DNA of 64,000 nucleotides from an uncultured Shimia sp. (lineage in GTDB: Bacteria; Pseudomonadota; Alphaproteobacteria; Rhodobacterales; Rhodobacteraceae), in the NCBI RefSeq assembly GCF_947498095.1, contig NZ_CANMJE010000003.1:1-64000 (forward strand), given 5' to 3'. Below the pieces are notes generated by a model. It did not search any database, had not been told where the DNA came from, and saw only the letters and a program-made list of their open reading frames with translations. Made by a program: the position numbers and the translations under genes. Shown here piece after piece: positions 8,318 through 17,363 of the stretch (the stretch's first letter is position 1; the number at the start of each line of letters is the position of its first letter).

Positions 8318-8389
8318 TATGATGCTCAGATCATACTGCGGCTTTATGACTTGGAGATCATGTTGACAATTTATGATTTAGAGGTCATA
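8318..8389. promoter_or_regulatory. Three 27-bp-phased operators and promoter of hipBA
   Basis: Three similar 18-bp imperfect palindromes begin at 8318, 8345 and 8372: TATGATGCTCAGATCATA, TATGACTTGGAGATCATG and TATGATTTAGAGGTCATA. They are spaced exactly 27 bp apart. A TTGACA (-35-like, 8363-8368) sits between the second and third, so the third would cover the -10 region. This is the pattern expected for autorepression by a HipB-type antitoxin. Confidence 0.75.
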
Positions 8390-8410
8390 TCCAATGGCAG
8401 GAGAACCGCC

Positions 8411-8662
8411 ATGAAGCACCTCGTTCGTACATCAAAAAACTTGGGCCACGCAATTCGCGAGGCTCGGAAGGCAAAGAATCTTACTCAGAAGGAACTCGCC
8501 TCGATGAGCGGTGTCTGGCAAGAGACAATTTCCAAGATCGAGAACGGCAGCGGCGGAGCCAAGCTGGAAACGGTATTCGATTTGATCGCGGCCCTGGAGC
8601 TCGAAATTACGGTGACCGAGCGCAGCAAGGGCACATCAGACGGGCTGGAGGACATTTTCTGA
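8411..8662 (+). CDS. hipB: HipB-type antitoxin, XRE-family HTH
   Basis: An 83-residue XRE-family DNA-binding protein. The start at ATG 8411 is chosen because AGGAGA precedes it; an upstream frame from 8351 would run through the operators. The HTH is LTQKELASMSGVWQETISKIENG, in the middle of the protein. It lies one base before hipA, as in hipBA operons. HipB normally binds the toxin HipA and represses the operon through palindromic operators, and three such operators are seen upstream. The C-terminal tail GLEDIF is short, as in other HipB proteins. Confidence 0.88.
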   Translation: MKHLVRTSKNLGHAIREARKAKNLTQKELASMSGVWQETISKIENGSGGAKLETVFDLIAALELEITVTERSKGTSDGLEDIF

Positions 8663-8663
8663 C

Positions 8664-9965
8664 ATGGGCCGCAAGCGCAGCTACACACCGCTGAACGTTT
8701 TCCTGAATTCGCGGCTCGTGGGCCAATTGGTACGTGAGCCCTCGGGCGGCGTCAGTTTCGCCTATGCGCGAGACTGGCTCGAATGGGAGCACCGGATGCC
8801 GGTGTCGCTATCATTGCCATTGCAAGAGAACCGCTACAGCGGCGCACCTGTGCTCGCCGTTTTTGACAACCTGTTGCCCGATAGCGATGTCATCCGCCGA
8901 AGGGTCGCGGAACGTGTCGGGGCCGAAGGCGTCGATGCCTTCAGCTTGCTTTCACAAATTGGGCGGGACTGCATCGGTGCGCTTCAGTTTCTGCCCGACG
9001 GGCAAGAGCCACAGCCAATGTCCGAGCTGACTGGAGAACCTGTCGACGAGGCACAGATCGGGGCCATTTTGAGCGACCTCGATCTAGCGCCACTGGGTAT
9101 CCGCCGAGAGAATGATTTCCGCATTTCTGTCGCTGGTGCACAGGAAAAAACCGCGCTGCTTCGTAAAGACGGCCAGTGGATAGAGCCAACCGGTACGACG
9201 CCAACCACGCACATCATCAAGCCGCAAATCGGCAGGCTGCCCAACGGTATGGACCTGTCCGACAGCGTTGAAAACGAATACCTGTGCCTGAAGTTGATGG
9301 AAGCGTTTGGGCTTCGGGCTGCGAATGTCGAAATGGTTCAGTTTGGCGACAAGAAAGCCTTGGTCGTTGAGCGTTTTGATCGGCGCTGGACGTCAGATGG
9401 CCGCTTGATCCGTCTGCCGCAGGAAGATTGCTGCCAAGCGCTATCTGTTGTGCCCACGCAAAAGTACCAGAACGAGGGCGGCCCCGGGATCTCGGACATC
9501 ATGGATCTTTTGTTGGGAAGTGATGATCCCAACATAGACCGGCACGACTTTTTCAAAGCGAACGTCCTGTTCTGGTTGCTGGGTGCAACAGATGGCCATG
9601 GAAAGAACTTCAGCGTCAGCCTCTTACCCGGTGGCCGTTTCCGCATGACACCGCTTTACGACGTGCTGACGGTGCAGCCGACCGTCGACGCCCGGCAGAT
9701 CGAGCGGAAATACTTCAAGCTCGCTATGAATTTCGGAAACTCAAACCACTACAAAGTGGCAAATATCGTAGGCCGCCACATCGTGGAGACAGGAGTTCAA
9801 TCCGGGTTGTCCCGCGCAGTCGTGCAGAGCCTGTTCGAAGAGCTGCAGGAGACTTCGAACGCGATCGTTGAGGCCACGTTCAATCAGCTTCCGGAGGGTT
9901 TCCCTGAGGCGCTGGTTTGCTCAGTCGACGGGGCTTTGAAGGCGAGGTTGCATCTGCTGACTTGA
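8664..9965 (+). CDS. hipA: HipA-type serine/threonine kinase toxin
   Basis: A 433-residue HipA-family protein of normal length. By alignment to E. coli HipA from memory, the key residues are present: autophosphorylated-serine motif SVAGAQEKTALL (Ser155), ATP-binding Lys186 in HIIKP, catalytic Asp310 and Asn315 in GATDGHGKNFS, and metal-binding Asp333 in LYDVL. E. coli HipA phosphorylates glutamyl-tRNA synthetase and so blocks translation, giving persistence. The target of this copy is unknown. The kinase looks intact. Its place near the element border suggests a stabilising or addiction role. Confidence 0.9.
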   Translation: MGRKRSYTPLNVFLNSRLVGQLVREPSGGVSFAYARDWLEWEHRMPVSLSLPLQENRYSGAPVLAVFDNLLPDSDVIRRRVAERVGAEGVDAFSLLSQIGRDCIGALQFLPDGQEPQPMSELTGEPVDEAQIGAILSDLDLAPLGIRRENDFRISVAGAQEKTALLRKDGQWIEPTGTTPTTHIIKPQIGRLPNGMDLSDSVENEYLCLKLMEAFGLRAANVEMVQFGDKKALVVERFDRRWTSDGRLIRLPQEDCCQALSVVPTQKYQNEGGPGISDIMDLLLGSDDPNIDRHDFFKANVLFWLLGATDGHGKNFSVSLLPGGRFRMTPLYDVLTVQPTVDARQIERKYFKLAMNFGNSNHYKVANIVGRHIVETGVQSGLSRAVVQSLFEELQETSNAIVEATFNQLPEGFPEALVCSVDGALKARLHLLT

Positions 9966-10044
9966 TGCCGATGGTGCAATAGCGCAGTGTGGATTTGAGT
10001 TTCGGCTCATGTTACATCAGCAGTACATCCAAAGGAAACTTGGT

Positions 10045-11424
10045 TCAATCATCTGGACTCATCGTGAGAATGCCGGGTCTTGAAATGTGGCGAGCAAATT
10101 CTTGTGTCAACTTTGAGACCAATTCTTCCCTAAGCCGATAGAGAGTATTCCAGTTTGCAACCACTCCCCGTTTCGCGCTGAAAGTACAATTTAGGAAGAC
10201 CGACAGCTTGCCCGGTACTAAGTCACCACCAACCAAGATGCTGGGTGTCTTCCACTCTAGCCCAGATTTGCTGGTCTTCCTGGCATGGAGTTTGGCATTA
10301 TTGGCTTTAGAACCATCATCGTTTTGGAACGGCCATTCCAGAGCTAGAAGGTATAGCAAAGGACCATCCTTAGGTTGTGCATGATCGCAAGAAGCCCCAA
10401 TCTGTACGAGCCGCAAAGCACACTTTTCCCAATCCTGTTCGTGCATTCCGAAGAAGGTGTCTTGGCGGAGTTTTTCGACCGAGAGATCGAACAAATCATT
10501 CAAAGCGTCTTGCGCATTCTCGAATGGAAATTCGATAACCGCTCCCAAATCTGAAGGTAAAATGGGTGCGCTATTGGGTGACGTGGCTCTCGACACATGG
10601 ATGGCTGTGTTGATTGCGGCTTGCACTGGAACAGGAGCAAACTTGTCCGGGTGGGATACAATAGCGCTTTTCCAAGCGTCTCCCGCATCACCTTGCGGGT
10701 CATGTTCGGTTATCCTGTCCGCCAAGATGGGAACTAAAACGTGGTTGATTGCCTCTCTTGGGTTTTCTTCGGCCCGATCAATACCTGCTCCTGCCTGGGA
10801 CAACCGAAAAAGAACATTTCCCAGCTCTTCGCTGAATTCTTCTGAAGAGCGCTTGTCCATCGGCACTAAGTTCACGATTGATCTTAGAACAGCACCTGCG
10901 GCAACGGAAACGTCGGTCTCCCAGCTCAGAAGCGCTTTCATTTGTGGGTTCTGAGAAAGCCGGCTTACTATGTCTTCTTGAAGTTTAGCAGGGTCTTTGA
11001 CCGTTCCATCGCTCGTGTCGATGTACTCACCCTTCTGAAGTGCAGCAAAAAACACAGGTAAGTAGCGGGCATCATCACCTGTAAATCGCTCAAAAAGACT
11101 GGCTTTCAAGGCGTCTAAATCAGGTTCTTCTGCCCACAGAATTAGCCCATACGGGCCACTATCAGGGCAGATAACCTTTGTGATTACATCCTGTATCGCA
11201 GTAACCGCAACCTTGTTATCTGCAGTTCCGAAAGTCGCCCCTGTGACAAGGTTCTGATCCAGGAAAAGGATTCTAGTGCCAGGCAGGGCAGTCCAATCAC
11301 CTACGGCTTCGTCCTCATATAGTTTTGAGTGACAATCTAAGCGAAGTGAATCCAGTGTTTCTTTTATACCCCTTAAGTGATGCTCTTTGTCGTCCACAAC
11401 GACAAACTTGGAGTGCAAAAACAT
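10045..11424 (-). CDS. Receiver-like domain protein, partner of the GHKL sensor
   Basis: A 459-residue cytoplasmic protein. The first 130 residues look like a response-regulator receiver: acidic pair Asp11-Asp12 after a VVV strand, likely phospho-acceptor Asp56 in ILFLDQNL, then a hydrophobic strand LILWAEEP. The remaining 330 residues are mostly helical and match no DNA-binding or enzymatic output domain I recognise. The gene starts 3 nt after the stop of the double-GHKL gene and is surely co-transcribed with it. It may be the effector arm of a phosphorelay. Neighbouring restriction and toxin-antitoxin genes point to defence, but this is inference only. Confidence 0.6.
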   Translation of the reverse strand: MFLHSKFVVVDDKEHHLRGIKETLDSLRLDCHSKLYEDEAVGDWTALPGTRILFLDQNLVTGATFGTADNKVAVTAIQDVITKVICPDSGPYGLILWAEEPDLDALKASLFERFTGDDARYLPVFFAALQKGEYIDTSDGTVKDPAKLQEDIVSRLSQNPQMKALLSWETDVSVAAGAVLRSIVNLVPMDKRSSEEFSEELGNVLFRLSQAGAGIDRAEENPREAINHVLVPILADRITEHDPQGDAGDAWKSAIVSHPDKFAPVPVQAAINTAIHVSRATSPNSAPILPSDLGAVIEFPFENAQDALNDLFDLSVEKLRQDTFFGMHEQDWEKCALRLVQIGASCDHAQPKDGPLLYLLALEWPFQNDDGSKANNAKLHARKTSKSGLEWKTPSILVGGDLVPGKLSVFLNCTFSAKRGVVANWNTLYRLREELVSKLTQEFARHISRPGILTMSPDD

Positions 11425-11427
11425 TAA

Positions 11428-13578
11428 TTAGTCCTTCAAATCAGCAAATTGGAGCGCGATAACCGCTCCTTCAAATTCATCTGGCACATCCGCTTCTGAA
11501 AAATCAGGAAATACAAGCGCCCCGTCATTCAGTTCCATGACCATATTGGCGTAGTAAAGCCCCATGCCCATACCCTCAGGTCTTCTTGTATAGAATGGGC
11601 GAACAAGTTCAGAAGGCGCGTCCAGGAACCCTGGTCCGGTATCAGCGATGATGACAGCCGGACCACCCTCGAAGTCCTCCTCAATACCAATGTATATTGC
11701 GCGTCCAGTAACATCCTCATTCGGCCACTTGGCCCGCATCCAATAGATCGCATTGTCAATGATGTTAGTAATCGCACCCAGAGTTAGGCCATAAGCACAA
11801 GACACCATAACTTCCGGGGCATCGTCTTCGACAGCTGGACAACTCAGCCGTATGTTATGATGCCTGAAACGAATTTGGTTCAAGTCTCGCGCGCGGCGGA
11901 TGAGTTTCCTCAAATCTACGGGCTTGCGATCCTTCTTGCGTAACAGGTCGGAGAACCCGTCCAGAAGCTTCATCATCTCTTCCACCTGAGATGCAACGTT
12001 CTCCATCTCAGGGCGGTTTTCCATGTTTTTGTAAAGAGACCTAACTCCTTGTTCGATCTCGTGAAAAACAACGGCTAAGCTGGTGCCTGAAATTCCCGTC
12101 GACAAAAGACGATTCTTCATCTCAGCATATTCATGCTCAATGCGATCCAACAAAGGGTCGATTTTGCCCGAAAGGTTGTTCTTACTTGCTATAACTCGGA
12201 TCTTTGAAACAGGTTCCATAATACTGCGGACTTCGGGGTCCTGCGCTTCACCCAAGAGTTCTCTTATGGCTTTGCGGTCGACTTCGCGTTCGCGTTGCAG
12301 TGGGTCAATTGCGCCCAAAACCACTTGTTTAAACCGCTCGTAAGCATCGTTTTCTATGAAGCCTTCACGATTAGACTTTTCGATCAGGTCGGGACTCTCA
12401 TCCTGACCAATTGAAACATGCCCAACTACAATATTGCGGCTGAGGCCACGGGTTGGGTTATTCACTCGCTTCAGGTCAAGGCCAAGCCAGTCGTTATTTC
12501 GCTCGCCGTAGTCATAAACGCGAATTCCATCCCGATAGACACGAATTCCCCCATTTTCGTCCAAGAAGTCCTTAATTAATTTCGTTTCTCCCATCTGCTT
12601 TGCAATGCGAGGAGTCAGGTCAAAAACATAAAACTCGCCAGAGACCGGGCCTATGCCTTCGATCGTTTGCAGGTCAGCAATTACTTTGCGTAGGGTCGCC
12701 GATTGCGCTTTGCCACTGAAGAGCGGATCGTCATCATCTACTTCGTGCGGGGGGACAAGGAGCGATACTTCACCTTCTTCTACCTCGCGTGTTTGGCGCG
12801 GAATTCCCGGAATTCCTCTGAATGAATAGTGATATTCAAAGTTCGTGCCATCAAATTTGAAAGAATATTTCCAGGGTGCTCGTTTAAGCAGTTCTATTGG
12901 GTCAGGTAACCGTTCTATCCATTGAGGAACGTCTGGAACCCGAAGAATAGCCCGGAAGTCATCCCTTCCCACCTGGCCGAACGGAGATGAAATTGATGTA
13001 ATTTGACGATACAGTCGGCGTATCTCGCCACGTGTCCAACGTTTGTCGCGTAGTTCAGAGATTTGCAGCTCCGTGCCAGTGTTCTCTCCGAGGAAAACCT
13101 CCGGATCGCGCAGCTCGACCTCGACTTCGGCGTCAGAAAGAAACTCGTGTTCGATCATTTTATCCCAGTCAATATCGACTACGACCTCTTGTTCCTCCGC
13201 AGCGCGAGTTATCATTCGGATCCTGTTTCCAAGCTTGTGCACAGATAATCGCCCCAAGCCTTTGGACCCAAGGGGTAACCGCCCTTTTTTTGTTCGTTCA
13301 TGCTTTGCGAGCTGCTTTTCTTTGTGATCGTGGGCAATGACAAGCCAGATGTCTTTGACGGTGTCTAGAGACATTCCAATGCCGTCATCAGAAACCCGAA
13401 TAGATGGATGGTTCGTGCCGATTCCAGAGATATCAACGATGACTTCTGAAGCATCAGCGTCATATGCATTCTTGACAAGTTCAAAGACCGCAAGGCGAGG
13501 CGTACCAATCAATTGGTCGCCGAGGTGCTGAAGAAGGCGCGCTCTTGGTCTGAAATGCCTGTCAATTTTTGCTTGCAT
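11428..13578 (-). CDS. Double-GHKL sensor-like ATPase (Hsp90/MutL-type plus histidine-kinase-type)
   Basis: A 716-residue protein with two GHKL ATP-binding domains. The N-terminal one resembles Hsp90/MutL/MORC: N-box ELVKNAYDADA (33-43), DDGIGM (64-69) and GSKGLGRLS (104-112). The C-terminal one looks like a histidine kinase: an H-box-like FHEIEQGV with His506, then N-box NIIDNAIYW (605-613), DTGPGF (646-651) and GMGMGLYY (669-676). There is no signal peptide or membrane helix, so it senses something in the cytoplasm. The receiver-domain gene follows 3 nt later. Proteins with an Hsp90-like ATPase occur in several anti-phage systems beside methylase and vsr genes, which fits this place. The function is unproven. 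Confidence 0.7.
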   Translation of the reverse strand: MQAKIDRHFRPRARLLQHLGDQLIGTPRLAVFELVKNAYDADASEVIVDISGIGTNHPSIRVSDDGIGMSLDTVKDIWLVIAHDHKEKQLAKHERTKKGRLPLGSKGLGRLSVHKLGNRIRMITRAAEEQEVVVDIDWDKMIEHEFLSDAEVEVELRDPEVFLGENTGTELQISELRDKRWTRGEIRRLYRQITSISSPFGQVGRDDFRAILRVPDVPQWIERLPDPIELLKRAPWKYSFKFDGTNFEYHYSFRGIPGIPRQTREVEEGEVSLLVPPHEVDDDDPLFSGKAQSATLRKVIADLQTIEGIGPVSGEFYVFDLTPRIAKQMGETKLIKDFLDENGGIRVYRDGIRVYDYGERNNDWLGLDLKRVNNPTRGLSRNIVVGHVSIGQDESPDLIEKSNREGFIENDAYERFKQVVLGAIDPLQREREVDRKAIRELLGEAQDPEVRSIMEPVSKIRVIASKNNLSGKIDPLLDRIEHEYAEMKNRLLSTGISGTSLAVVFHEIEQGVRSLYKNMENRPEMENVASQVEEMMKLLDGFSDLLRKKDRKPVDLRKLIRRARDLNQIRFRHHNIRLSCPAVEDDAPEVMVSCAYGLTLGAITNIIDNAIYWMRAKWPNEDVTGRAIYIGIEEDFEGGPAVIIADTGPGFLDAPSELVRPFYTRRPEGMGMGLYYANMVMELNDGALVFPDFSEADVPDEFEGAVIALQFADLKD

Positions 13579-14047
13579 ACTGGGCAGTACCTGTTTCTTC
13601 GTCGAGTTGAAAATTCCGCTTCCTGAAGCAGCTTATACTTAAAGTTGCGCGCAGCCTAGCCGACATGCGCTACAATGCGCCTTATCGGGTTGAGTATTTT
13701 TGCGGGCTTGTGTCGTTTGCCGTCTTTTGTAAATCCTTCGTTTTTCTAAACATAACGGCTGACTACCTCAATGGGGGTACATCGGTGTTTGAAGCGTACT
13801 ACAGTCAAACCGCAACCAAGACCCGAAATGCTGTCATCCTAGTGGGTTCAGGAATGGTCTAAACTGCACGGGTGAAGCTGTGGAGCTGTCGCACAATGTA
13901 TGGAAGGCTGGATCAGTTACTTCCAATCGGCTTGTTGAGAACAAAATAGGAACAAATTTGTGAAAAACTGATTGGATAGTTGCTATTACTGGCCTGGACC
14001 GGGCCGTTAAACCCATATATAGTGAATAAAAAAGAGGTGCGACCAGG
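13579..14047. promoter_or_regulatory. Divergent promoter region between the GHKL gene and the DNA methylase
   Basis: About 470 bases without a supported gene. A 65-codon rightward frame at 13665-13862 has no ribosome site and no known relatives. The region must hold promoters for both directions. Two CCWGG sites lie in front of the methylase: CCTGG at 13993-13997 and CCAGG at 14043-14047, directly before the ATG. If the cassette recognises CCWGG, methylation or methylase binding could control the operon. A symmetric AACAAATTTGTG lies further upstream. Confidence 0.5.
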
Positions 14048-15094
14048 ATGAGCCAAGGCTTCACATTTATTGATCTTTTCGCCGGAATCGGTGGTCTGCG
14101 CCAGGCTATGGAGAGCATCGGCGGGCATTGTGCCTTCACGAGTGAGTGGGATAAGTTCTCAATACAGACCTACGAGGCCAACTATCGAGACAACCGGGCT
14201 ATCGCCGGCGACATCCGCGAAGTAGCCGCTGAAGACATCCCGCCGCATAATGTTCTGTGTGCCGGTTTCCCCTGTCAGCCATTCTCTTTGGCAGGTGTTT
14301 CCAAAAAGAATTCGCTCGGACGAGAGCACGGGTTTCGTGATGAAGCACAGGGAACACTGTTCTTTGATGTTGTCAGGATCCTTGAGCATCATCGGCCTGA
14401 AGCCTTCATGCTCGAGAATGTCAAAAACCTGACGAGCCATGACAAGGGAAAAACCTTTGAAGTGATCATTGGCGCTTTGCAGGAACTTGGATACTCGGTT
14501 AAGGCTCAGGTCATCGACGCTCAGCACTTCGTTCCTCAACATCGCCAGAGGATTGTGATCGTTGGTTTCAAGGAAGACACCGGTTTCACTTTTGAGGACC
14601 TCCAGTTGAAGCCGAAGGGCAGTATCAAGCTTGGGTCGATCCTTCATCCTCAGAATGGAACTGAGGCAGCCGAAACTCCTTATACTGAGGGCCCGGATGC
14701 CAAGGTGAACCCAAAATACACACTGACGGATAAACTTTGGGAATACCTGCAGAACTACGCTGCCAAACACAAAGCCGCAGGAAACGGCTTCGGTTTTGGT
14801 CTGGTCGGACCCGAGAATGTCTCTCGAACTCTGTCTGCACGGTACCACAAGGACGGGTCTGAGATCCTGATTGATCAGGGGGAGGGTAGTAACCCTCGCC
14901 GTCTGACGCCACGTGAATGCGCTCGCCTTATGGGATATTCTGATAACTTCAGAATTCCGGTGTCCGACACCCAGGCCTATCGCCAGTTTGGGAACAGCGT
15001 TGCCGTTCCGGTGTTCAAGGAGGTTGCACGCATTATGGCACCTCATCTCGCGCACGTGATGGACAGCCGCCCGAAGGAGGCAGTCTCTGTCTGA
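14048..15094 (+). CDS. DNA (cytosine-5)-methyltransferase of the type II cassette
   Basis: A 348-residue C5-cytosine methylase. The conserved motifs are in order: SAM-binding [10 protein letters not shown] (11-20), catalytic PCQPFS with Cys76, ENVKNL (123-128), QHRQRI (164-169) and the C-terminal [10 protein letters not shown]. It uses SAM to methylate cytosine in a short target. A Vsr gene and an MvaI/BcnI-type nuclease follow in the same operon, so the target is probably CCWGG or a similar CC-rich site. That specificity is inference. It protects host DNA from the partner nuclease. Confidence 0.93.
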   Translation: MSQGFTFIDLFAGIGGLRQAMESIGGHCAFTSEWDKFSIQTYEANYRDNRAIAGDIREVAAEDIPPHNVLCAGFPCQPFSLAGVSKKNSLGREHGFRDEAQGTLFFDVVRILEHHRPEAFMLENVKNLTSHDKGKTFEVIIGALQELGYSVKAQVIDAQHFVPQHRQRIVIVGFKEDTGFTFEDLQLKPKGSIKLGSILHPQNGTEAAETPYTEGPDAKVNPKYTLTDKLWEYLQNYAAKHKAAGNGFGFGLVGPENVSRTLSARYHKDGSEILIDQGEGSNPRRLTPRECARLMGYSDNFRIPVSDTQAYRQFGNSVAVPVFKEVARIMAPHLAHVMDSRPKEAVSV

Positions 15095-15557
15095 TGTTCA
15101 CGACCCAGCTACCCGCAGCCGAAATATGGCGGCTATTCGCAGCAAGAACACGAAGCCAGAACTTCTGATCCGCCGCGGGCTTCATGCTCGCGGCTTTCGC
15201 TTTCGCCTTCATGAAAAGTCGCTCCCTGGGACACCAGACATTGTCCTTCGCCGATACAATGCTCTGATTGATGTGCGGGGATGCTTCTTCCATGGACATG
15301 ACTGCGACCTATTCCGCCTACCGCGCACCCGAAGGGATTTCTGGGAGAGGAAGATTTCCTCGAACAAAGAGCGTGACGTCAAAACAGCAAGGGAGCTTCA
15401 GGCGATGGGGTGGAGGATCGCAACTGTCTGGGAGTGCGCCCTCCGTGGCTCAAAGAAATTCAATTCGGAAACTGTTATTGACTCCCTCACCCAATGGTTG
15501 TCCTCTGACAAAAAAATATTTGAAATCAGAGGCGTCGACTCATGTTCACCTCCCTGA
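15087..15557 (+). CDS. vsr: Very short patch repair endonuclease Vsr, probable CTG start
   Basis: A Vsr mismatch endonuclease, about 156 residues. It nicks 5' of T in T:G mismatches that arise when 5-methylcytosine deaminates, and so guards the methylase sites. The core has [28 protein letters not shown] and WECALRG. The first ATG in frame (15126) would remove the conserved [12 protein letters not shown] segment that matches the E. coli Vsr start. Codons back to CTG 15087 restore it, and a strong AAGGAGG lies 6 nt before that CTG. I therefore choose CTG; it overlaps the methylase stop. The 3' end overlaps the nuclease gene by 16 nt. Confidence 0.88.
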   Translation: MSDVHDPATRSRNMAAIRSKNTKPELLIRRGLHARGFRFRLHEKSLPGTPDIVLRRYNALIDVRGCFFHGHDCDLFRLPRTRRDFWERKISSNKERDVKTARELQAMGWRIATVWECALRGSKKFNSETVIDSLTQWLSSDKKIFEIRGVDSCSPP

Positions 15558-16855
15558 GCAACCTTATTTCAGTAATGCAGGATGCGGGGGCAAAGCGGTT
15601 TTATGCGAAGCGTCTCGCCCCAAATGACAACTCGAAGAACCAAGTTTACTTGGGCGGGGGCTTTGATGCGCTCAACATCATTCCGCATGGTGATATCGAG
15701 ACCGATTTTTCTGAAAAAGCTGGCGCTGTCCGGCGGCGCGACAAAGCTTCTGTCGAGTTCTATTGGATAGATAGCCAGGGAACATGGCGAGCACCCAACG
15801 CCCAACTCATTCTTTACCCCAAATATCCCGAAGTCAGGATGTCGGGCTTCCTGCAGAACGCTGCGAACGCACCGAAGGGCCTCATGGTGTCCCGCGCTGA
15901 AGGAAGGGTGATGTTCTTCGGTGTTTCCCCCGAGGGGCGCGTTTACGGCTACGTAGACGCCCATGACTCTGACGTAGTCGCCGAGCTTGACGCGCAGGGT
16001 GAGTTTCCGGCTGAAGGTGTATTTTCGAACATCACAAGACTTGCAAATACAGAAAGTCGCAACCCTCGTGAGATTCTTTTGGAAACACTTCGGAGCGTTC
16101 ACGGCAAAGGCTGGATTTCCGGACAAAGACTACACTCCGATGGTATAGTCAGGCCGTATTCCGCACAGAATGGTGGTGGATATACCCTCGAAGCCGAACT
16201 GGGGATTATCCCCAACGGTATCGCGGAGCCTGATTTTATGGGGTGGGAGATCAAGCAATATTCTGTTCGGGATTTCGTGAATTTTCGTGCGAAATCACCA
16301 GTCACACTTATGACCCCAGAGCCAACCTCTGGAGTTTATGTCGACAATTTCGCGCTGTTTATGAATGACTTTGGTTACGACGATACCAAAGGTCGGCTAG
16401 GGCGCAGGAACTTTGGCGGTATCTACAAATACGGATCCGAAGCGCACGCTCGAACTTCAGTTCGGATGCTCGTTGAAGGATACGACCCTGTAACGGGTAA
16501 GATCGAAGATATGGGTGGGAGAATCTTGCTGGTTGCTCCGGATGATCGCATTGCTGCGGGTTGGGAGTTCAAGAATCTGCTCAACCATTGGAACCGGAAG
16601 CATGCAAAGGCAGCCTACTTGCCTTCGCTGTCATCCGGCACCCCGAGACAATATCGATACGCCGATAGAGTCCAGCTTGGGCAGGGGACTGATTTCTTCA
16701 GGTTCATGCGCCTCATCAGTCAAGGCGGTGTCTATCTCGATCCGGCTGTAAAGGTCGAAAACGGAAAACAAAAAAAGAGAAATCAGTTCCGGGTGCGCCA
16801 CGCCGATCTACCGGGGCTCTATGAAAGCCTTGAAACGATTGTTCTGACACCTTAG
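15542..16855 (+). CDS. MvaI/BcnI-family type II restriction endonuclease
   Basis: A 437-residue nuclease. The C-terminal half has the PD-(D/E)XK-like core of the MvaI/BcnI group: LEAELGIIPNG followed by EPDFMGWEIKQYSV, giving acidic residues, then E-I-K. MvaI cuts CCWGG and BcnI cuts CCSGG as a monomer. The N-terminal 180 residues (GGFDALNIIPHGDIE and beyond) probably form an extra target-recognition or structural domain. The start overlaps vsr, so the methylase, Vsr and nuclease are one operon. Exact specificity cannot be read from sequence by eye; CCWGG is the best guess because Vsr is present. Confidence 0.82.
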   Translation: MFTSLSNLISVMQDAGAKRFYAKRLAPNDNSKNQVYLGGGFDALNIIPHGDIETDFSEKAGAVRRRDKASVEFYWIDSQGTWRAPNAQLILYPKYPEVRMSGFLQNAANAPKGLMVSRAEGRVMFFGVSPEGRVYGYVDAHDSDVVAELDAQGEFPAEGVFSNITRLANTESRNPREILLETLRSVHGKGWISGQRLHSDGIVRPYSAQNGGGYTLEAELGIIPNGIAEPDFMGWEIKQYSVRDFVNFRAKSPVTLMTPEPTSGVYVDNFALFMNDFGYDDTKGRLGRRNFGGIYKYGSEAHARTSVRMLVEGYDPVTGKIEDMGGRILLVAPDDRIAAGWEFKNLLNHWNRKHAKAAYLPSLSSGTPRQYRYADRVQLGQGTDFFRFMRLISQGGVYLDPAVKVENGKQKKRNQFRVRHADLPGLYESLETIVLTP

Positions 16856-17363
16856 CCGCTTTACTTCATTGCACTAAAGGGTTTTGCCCGTGTTTTTTTG
16901 CATACCTTCATGCCTGATCTCTTGCATTTGACATTAGAATTAATCGGAACCCGCGCTTTGCGCGCGCGGGCAAACGTCACCTAATAGACTGCACCGGGGC
17001 TCAACGGTCCGTTGGCCCGCTCACCCCGATTCAGACATCATTCTTTTTGTTTGGTCCGCCCAACATCCCTGTCCGGGTCGGTCAACCTTAGTCCATCCCC
17101 AAAATCAGCCACCATTTTCCCCTGTCTCGCGAGCGAGCCATTCCTCGCGGGGCAAATTGGCGTCTGATTTTGGCGCAGACATTTTCTTCGCAAATGTGGC
17201 CGATTGACAGCCCCGTTCAGGGCCGTGGGTCGGGCTTTGCCCTCTCCCACTCTGTTCCGCCGAATACATGCGTATTCGGTCAGATCAGGTGACCGAGGCG
17301 CAGCCCATCGGCGGAAAGGGGCGCGAAGCCTCACCCGCGTCACTTTGATCGAGGAGGCCAAAA
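16856..17363. other. Intergenic region before the ArdC-like gene
   Basis: About 510 bases with no supported gene. It holds a hairpin CCCGCGC (16950-16956)/GCGCGGG (16964-16970). It also holds a second symmetric stretch GGGC..AACGG.CCGTT..GCCC (16997-17018), resembling the GC hairpins common between genes in this family. A leftward open frame across 17038-17370 has no ribosome site and a composition typical of chance. The promoter of the ArdC operon should be in the last 150 bases; GAGGAGG before the ATG is its ribosome site. Confidence 0.5.

Noticed and set aside
14159-15055. Long leftward open frame (298 codons) opposite the DNA methylase
   Set aside because: It lies wholly opposite a gene with all C5-methylase motifs and shows no family or ribosome site; it is an antisense by-product.
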